In this document: piece after piece, positions 58,631 through 64,000 of the stretch | How positions within the stretch are numbered: position 1 is the first letter of the stretch | Layout of the letters: each line of letters starts with the position of its first letter | Made by a program: the position numbers and the translations under genes | The notes under the pieces: model-generated | Seen by the model: the letters and a program-made list of their open reading frames with translations, nothing else | Databases searched by the model: none | Told to the model about the DNA's origin: nothing | Assembly (NCBI GenBank): GCA_034770075.1 | Contig: CM068384.1 | Coordinates: forward strand, 103,041,613 to 103,105,612 | Reading direction: 5' to 3' | Source: Aralia elata | Lineage: Eukaryota; Streptophyta; Magnoliopsida; Apiales; Araliaceae | DNA: 64,000 nt

Positions 58631-59750
58631 GAGATTCACTAACGCGAAGGCATCAGAATACTTTCATAACGTTTTGGCAGGAAAATCATTCATTTTGGAA
58701 AGAGGACTTAGACCAGATGAGACCCAAGATTGGGATATTGGGGTAATGATAGCGGAGCATAACTGGTTTGATTTGACAGCACCACCGGGCGCAACGGTTA
58801 TTAATTTGGTCAAAGAATTTTATGAGAATGCTAGAGATGCGGAGAATTGTGTTGTTCAAGTGCAAGGAAAATCAATCTCCTATAATCGTGGTGCAATCAA
58901 CGCTTATTACAATTTGTCGAATATAAGGGATGATGATTATTTGAAATGGGGGAGTGAGCATTATGATTTGGACAATGTACTTCATCGATTGAGCAAATTG
59001 AGAACAATTTAGGCTTTGAAGCAAGGTACTACAGAAAGTTAGTTTCCAGCATACAACTTTGAGTCGTTATGCAAAGGCGTAGTACAGCTTCATTTGTGCG
59101 AATTTGATGCCAACAAGGCATCAAAATGATGTTATCAAAGATAGGGCACTCTTGTTGTTCGCGATAGTTACCAACGAACCGGTTGACGTGGAGTTGACAA
59201 TTAAAGGGTCCATTGCCAAATATCTTTGAGTACAATGGGTGCACTACCACATGCATCGTTGATTACTGGATTGTGCAGACAGGCAGGGGTCCAATGGAGC
59301 ACGAACGAGCTACTTCAACCTCCAATGGCAATGATCGATCATGCTACTATTCAGAGGTATAAAGTATGGGAAGGAGGTGAGTCACATCCAAGAGGCGAAG
59401 GATTTATTATGGCACTGTTTTCTCCATCTCAAGCAATGCATGAGGATCCAATAGATATGCCCGAGTAGCCCTCTGGTCCTTCTTCTGCCGCTTCTTTTGA
59501 TTATCAAGGCTCCATTCAGGCGTTGCATCACAAAATAGATCGTTAGGGCCGCCGAATGGACAAGAGGTTTGATGCCTTTGCGCAACAGATGGATGCCATA
59601 ATGCAGTTCAATACTCAGTTTTCTGCTACACTGTCCCAGATCTTCTCTTTCGATGCTAGTTCTTCTTCAGTCTAATTTCCAGTCCCTCCAGTGGTCCCAA
59701 CTTATCCTCCACCAGACTCTCCTGACGAGGAGGGTGATGATGATGATTGA
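58631..59750 (+). pseudogene. Athila-like Ty3/gypsy ORF, putative plant transposon protein domain
   Basis: RFTNAKASEYFHNVLAGKSF, ILERGLRPDETQDWDIG and EFYENARDAE followed by NRGAINAYYNLS match the domain found in ORFs of Athila-type Gypsy elements. The middle (ANLMPTRHQNDVIKDRALLL, FAIVTNEPVDVEL) is in another frame, and MGALPHASLITGLCRQAGVQ returns to the first. The C-terminus (AFAQQMDAIMQFNTQF, PPPDSPDEEGDDDD-stop at 59748) is in frame. At least five stops and two frameshifts. Its function in live elements is unknown; it lies before the 3' LTR here. Confidence 0.75.
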
Positions 59751-60871
59751 TCTACGAGTCAGGGAAGTTATTTGTGCTTATCGTCTTTATTTTTCACAAT
59801 GAAGACATTGTTTGGTGTGAGTTTGGGGGCATTCATATGCATGTGTTTGTTTAGTTTAGTGTTGCATTTTAGTTATTTTATTTGTCATATTTAGTTACAT
59901 GTTATTTATATGTTTTTAGGTTGTATATTATATTTAGTTGCATGAATTGAGCAATGAGTTACATGTTGTTTAAGGATGGCCAATGATAAGAATGGAGATT
60001 ATGATGTTTAACTCAAAGTAAATTGATAAATAGTGTGAAGTTGAGTTTTTGATTTAGTTGTTGGTTTTAAACTTGCCTAAGACTTCTGTTGGCTTATTAA
60101 GCACTTTTCAGCTGTTCTTACTAGTTATAACTTGGGAAATTTGTATGAGTAGCCACTTTTGAAAAATTCTGTTGAGATTCTATAAAATTTGTTTGCAAAT
60201 CTTTGAAAGAGAAATCTAGGCAAACATTTAAATTTGGGGGAATCCTTGGGAGTGATAAAAAAATTGAAAAATGAGGGAAAATGACTAATATGTTATTTCC
60301 TAGATGAAGTGGAGTATGTGGTGAGTCGAGATGGAGCGCAAGATGCACTCACTCATAAACACATGCTTAAGAACGAGATAGGGCGTAAAACGCATTCGTT
60401 CGGTAAATGGTGAGAAAGGAAAAAATATATGCATATACACTATTCTCATTGGAAAAAGGAAAACCATGGAAAATATATGTGCTTAATGTTTAAAACCTCT
60501 TTAGAACCCCTAAGCTTAGGTGATAGACTATCTGAATTTGATCTGTTTAGTGACTTTGTGGAGTTGAAATTGACATTTTCTATTAAGTGGTTGATTATGT
60601 AGATTAATCTGGGTTGTAATTGGTTAGAATAGTTGATATATAGACACGCACGCAACATGGTCGAGGGTATGTGTAAAATTGACGTATAAGTTGAAACTGT
60701 AAGCATGACATTGCTTTGATATTGTCTTTAAGTATTGTTAATGATCTTTGAGGCCATGTCTTGGACAACTTGTTGGTTTATTACTTGATTCGTAGTTAGG
60801 TAGTTGGTAATTTGCATTTTTCATTGGGTGTTTTGCTTAGGAACAAACAAAGGTTCATGTTTGGGGGTCTT
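59751..60871 (+). other. 3' non-coding part of the Athila-like element with polypurine tract
   Basis: GACATTGTTTGGTGTGAG then TTTGGGGGCATTC near 59824, the usual phrase after the last ORF in this lineage. A second GTTTGGGGGTCT at 60859-60870 immediately precedes the LTR and is the likely plus-strand primer. Otherwise no coding sequence. Confidence 0.55.
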
Positions 60872-62245
60872 TGATGAGTGAGTTTTATGCCTACAAATTG
60901 AATACATTTTAAGTTAAAATCTTATTTATTCTCAAGTGTTTTTGTTACTTTTGATGCAATTTTTATGTGTTTTTGTAGGATACATTACATGGGAAAAGGG
61001 ATTGGATGACTTGGAACGAGAGTGGAAGGAAAAGAAGACTTCTGACCTCCTGGTGCGACAGAGGCAGGAATAGAGCAACAGATGGTGCGGCAGCGCCGAC
61101 TTGAAGCATAAACCTAGCACGACAACGCCGACTTGAAGCATAAACCTGGTGCGGCAGCGCAAGGTCAGGCAGGCAGCTGGGTTGTTTTGCAACTTTTGAG
61201 GAATTTGATTAGGTGTTAAAATGTTATTTCTTGGAGCCTTAGGATTTCATTCAAGGGTTATAAATAGAAGATATTAAACACTTTGAAAATAACTTTTGTT
61301 AACCCTAGCTTTGAAGGAAGAATTGAAGGCTTGAAGTAAGGAGGTGATCACGAAGGACGAACAAGACAGAAAGCAAAGAGGAGAACTAAAGATTGTATCA
61401 ACACAGTTTTTCTCTTTCTTCCTTATCTTTTTACTTTGTAATTCCTGGATGATGATTAAATTGTGGACAATAATTTTTAATTCAACTATGAACTAAATTT
61501 TATTTTAAGATTACAATGGAACTCGATGCGTAGTTTTAATTAAATTGCTTTTTTCTTGATTATTGTTAATTATATTTGGATTGTCTATTATATCTTTCAC
61601 TTAATTGATTAATTGGCTGATCAACAATTACCGTGGTAATCTATATTAAATTGAGAGATGAAGTATAGATTCAGACCTACATATAATAGCATATGATTGT
61701 GTTTTCTACTTAAGTTGGAATTCATAGTTTGTGTATAGGATAGAGATATACCTATATGCCATATATAATCTGATGAGAACCCGAGCTTAAAATCCTTTTT
61801 AATTCTAATTCACATAGAGATATAATGAGTTAATTAACTAGGGTGTTATGTCTAATTCTATTCTTTAATGGATTTAGGAAAATTTGTTTATAAGATCGTT
61901 AAGAGGTGCTTATAAATACTAATGAGTTATTGATTAACAGTCCAACATAATTGGCGTAATTTAACAGGAAGTGATAAAATTAAAACGAAACATCAAGGGA
62001 AGTTGTAATCTTAAGCCTTTTAAATCTGAATTCAACGTCTTGGTAGTTAGTGAATAGTTAATTTAGTTTAATCTATTTTCAAAATTCAACAATTTGAGAT
62101 ATTTGTTTAATAAAATTAATTTAATATAAAATTGGTAATTGACAGTTATTATTCACAATTCTCTGTGAGATGATACCTTGCTTGCCATTATATTGCTATT
62201 GATTATGTATACTTGCGTGTATTTGCTAGTACGAATTAGGCAAAC
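60872..62245 (+). repeat. 3' LTR of the Athila-like element, truncated on the right
   Basis: Starts TGATGAGTGAG after the purine tract. It contains GCGGCAGCGC/CGACAACGCC words with a tandem 32-33-bp unit (GACTTGAAGCATAAACCT at about 61099 and 61132). A TATA box follows, TATAAATAG at 61259-61267. Near the right, CTCTGTGAGATGATACCTTG is the usual Athila/Gypsy LTR-end neighbourhood. The end itself is lost where the SIRE LTR fragment begins. Confidence 0.65.
61259..61267 (+). promoter_or_regulatory. TATA box of the Athila-like LTR
   Basis: TATAAATAG, well placed in the middle of the LTR with no better candidate nearby. Confidence 0.5.
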
Positions 62246-63258
62246 ATGCTGCTAAGATAGCAATAAGCTCATCTTCTCAGGTACTTAGCAACTTGAACAA
62301 GTAGTTCACTTTCGTAGAGTGGAGCTTGTTTTACTTTGGCAGAATTTTAACTTGTAAGTTCGTTCTTCGTTACTTGGATTTTGTATCCTTTTATAGTTTG
62401 CCGGAAGGTTTCCCGTTGCAAAGTTCCCGTTGTGCATTTAATGCTCAGATACTCCAAGATCCTTGAAGTTGACTTCTTAAGTTGTTTGTGTCAACTTGCT
62501 TTGTTAATTTGACTTGTCACATAAGTCTGCAATTTCACCTACCAAATGGGTGTTATCGCTTTCACCAAACTAGATGTTAGACACATGCTCTGATCTTCGA
62601 TTTCACGAAGGATGTTTGGTGAATGCATCGGGTTCATTAATTTGCAACGCTCCCATTATCAATCTACTGACAGTTCTGACTTGCTCTACGAAATGAGTTA
62701 ATCGTAGAGTTTGATGAGGAACAAAGAGCTTATGCTTACTCTACGTTCTGCTCTACGAATGATTGTTCTACGATCAGAGAAGCACACTATGATTGTGATT
62801 TTTATGATTTGTCTTCACTAAACGATTCTTGAGTCACTCTACGATTTATGCTTCACTATATGACTTTTGAGTAGACTCTACGTTCTATCTTCACTATACG
62901 ATCTTTAGCTCTGCGATTTTTCTATTCACTCTACGAGCTGATCTTCACTATACGATCTGGAGTGAACTTTACGAAGAAAATGCAAGCTCTGCGATCGAAC
63001 ACTTGATGCTCTACGAAGGTGTAGTTTACTTTGGGATCCATGCTAACACTACAAATATACGATCATTTATCTTCATTCTACGATCAATCAAACCTATCAT
63101 CTATACATCAATTCTCTTCATGAGATCAACCAAACAAGTTTGATCTTTCTATTCGAAGTATTTGTACATCATATCATCATTAAGGACTTTACAAAACTTA
63201 CTAGTACAAATATGCATTAATCACAGTCATCATCAAATTTAACATGCAGATTTTAACA
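62245..63258 (-). mobile_element. SIRE LTR fragment, minus strand
   Basis: The minus strand starts TGTTAAAATCTGCATG at 63258 and follows the SIRE LTR (GTAAAGTCCTTAATGATG, repeated CGTAGAG words, TTGATGAGGAACAAAGAGC-like part) to the CTTAGCAGCATG word near 62245. There it stops before the R/U5 part. It includes the segment missing from the 29882 LTR. It is clearly diverged from both LTRs of the full element, so it comes from another copy or subfamily. Confidence 0.85.
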
Positions 63259-63263
63259 AATAT

Positions 63264-64000
63264 AATATAATTTCATAATCAAGTACATTATAAAGAACTA
63301 ATCAAATCTCACTAAAGGAGGAAGAAATAAACTCACAAACAAGTCTCACATAGTTGTTAGTTACCATGAACTCACCTAATTTGTTATTCAAAATTTTAAT
63401 GCTAAATGTTAATTTAGTTTTATTCCTGAGAAAATATTTTGAAAAAAATAACAAAATTTTATTAGCTTAGAATTAAAGTTTATTAATTAGCATTATATTT
63501 ATTAATTTTAAATATTTTTAAAATAAATTTCTACATATTTCTTTTTTCTTTGTACAATATATTTTCCTTCCTATATGTAATATTTAATGTAATATGTTTG
63601 GATAATATGTCAATATTTGTCAAATATGATCAATTTCTAAATCTTAGTAAGGTTGAATTATACATCTATCCCTCAAAGTTGCTATTGAGTTTCAAAATCG
63701 CCCCTTAATTGCTAAAAGTAACACTTTCGCCTTTCAAGTTGACATTTTGGTTCATTTCTATTCCTTGGATTGATTTTTCACCAATTTTGAATATGTGCGA
63801 TGCACGTGCTTTTTAATGAGATTGTATTTATTTTTTGACATTTAAATGTTTCTCCAAAATTCATGAAACTCACAATGGTTTGGAGTCACGTGAGTTTCAC
63901 GTGCCCTGGTTATATATTTTAATGCAAAATACGAATATAGTCTCACTAAAAAGTATTTGCATCACATATGACTCAAATTTGGAGAAAAATCAATTCAATG
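63264..64000. repeat. Dispersed repeat, copy 2 (runs off the window)
   Basis: Second copy of 55379-56121. It begins within a few bases of the start of the SIRE LTR fragment (63258), and includes the left arm and spacer of the foldback element. Confidence 0.9.

Overview
The window is nuclear DNA from a flowering plant, most likely a eudicot. It is AT-rich, almost entirely transposable-element derived, and the only host-type coding sequences I recognise are broken pieces of plant genes: an aspartic proteinase with the plant-specific saposin-like insert, a plastid ketol-acid reductoisomerase and a DUF247 family gene. Introns with GT/AG borders, tRNA-Met primer sites, Stowaway, hAT and CACTA elements and a tRNA-derived SINE all fit a plant. 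I cannot name the species.

Layout. 1-13415: one non-autonomous LTR retrotransposon with giant (about 4.5 kb) LTRs and a 2.4 kb interior without recognisable genes (LARD-like). Its 5' LTR, cut by the window edge, carries a hAT-type insertion (201-1118) and a solo LTR (4195-6166), both dated by clean empty sites in the 3' LTR. The element ends exactly inside an aspartic proteinase exon (13416-13758). 13.8-17.2 kb: relict gene space with a ketol-acid reductoisomerase pseudogene and a CACTA terminal fragment. 17.2-19 kb: a small Copia/TRIM-like element with tandem LTRs and an acidic repeat ORF. 19.9-21.3 kb: a 1.35 kb hAT element. 21.4-25.9 kb: three pieces of DUF247 genes separated by AT-rich DNA and a MITE. 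26-29.9 kb: a duplicated block with SIRE LTR debris at the junction, a TRIM, and a probable Gypsy LTR.

29882-45953: a 16 kb SIRE-lineage Copia element with both LTRs, gag, two zinc knuckles, protease, integrase, reverse transcriptase, RNase H and an extra 3' ORF. All reading frames are broken by stops, and the extra ORF is split by a 3.5 kb nested LTR element that itself holds a SINE and a minisatellite. 45963-54306: an almost complete CACTA element, with both of its genes on the minus strand. Splicing and reading frame are preserved where checked, but there are seven in-frame stop codons, all of the type produced by C-to-T change. 54.5-57.5 kb: Stowaway, a foldback element, and two hAT-type elements. 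58.6-62.2 kb: 3' part of an Athila-like Gypsy element with its LTR. 62.2-63.3 kb: a minus-strand SIRE LTR fragment. 63.3-64 kb: a second copy of the 55.4-56.1 kb segment.

No gene here looks functional. The most unusual signals are the short-word repeats in the SIRE element (CGTAGAG and CTTAGTGA words in the LTR, the first also recurring in internal and coding DNA), the transition-only inactivation of the CACTA element, the retrotransposon insertion that removes the front of the aspartic proteinase gene, and the long nested insertion history that can be ordered by empty sites.
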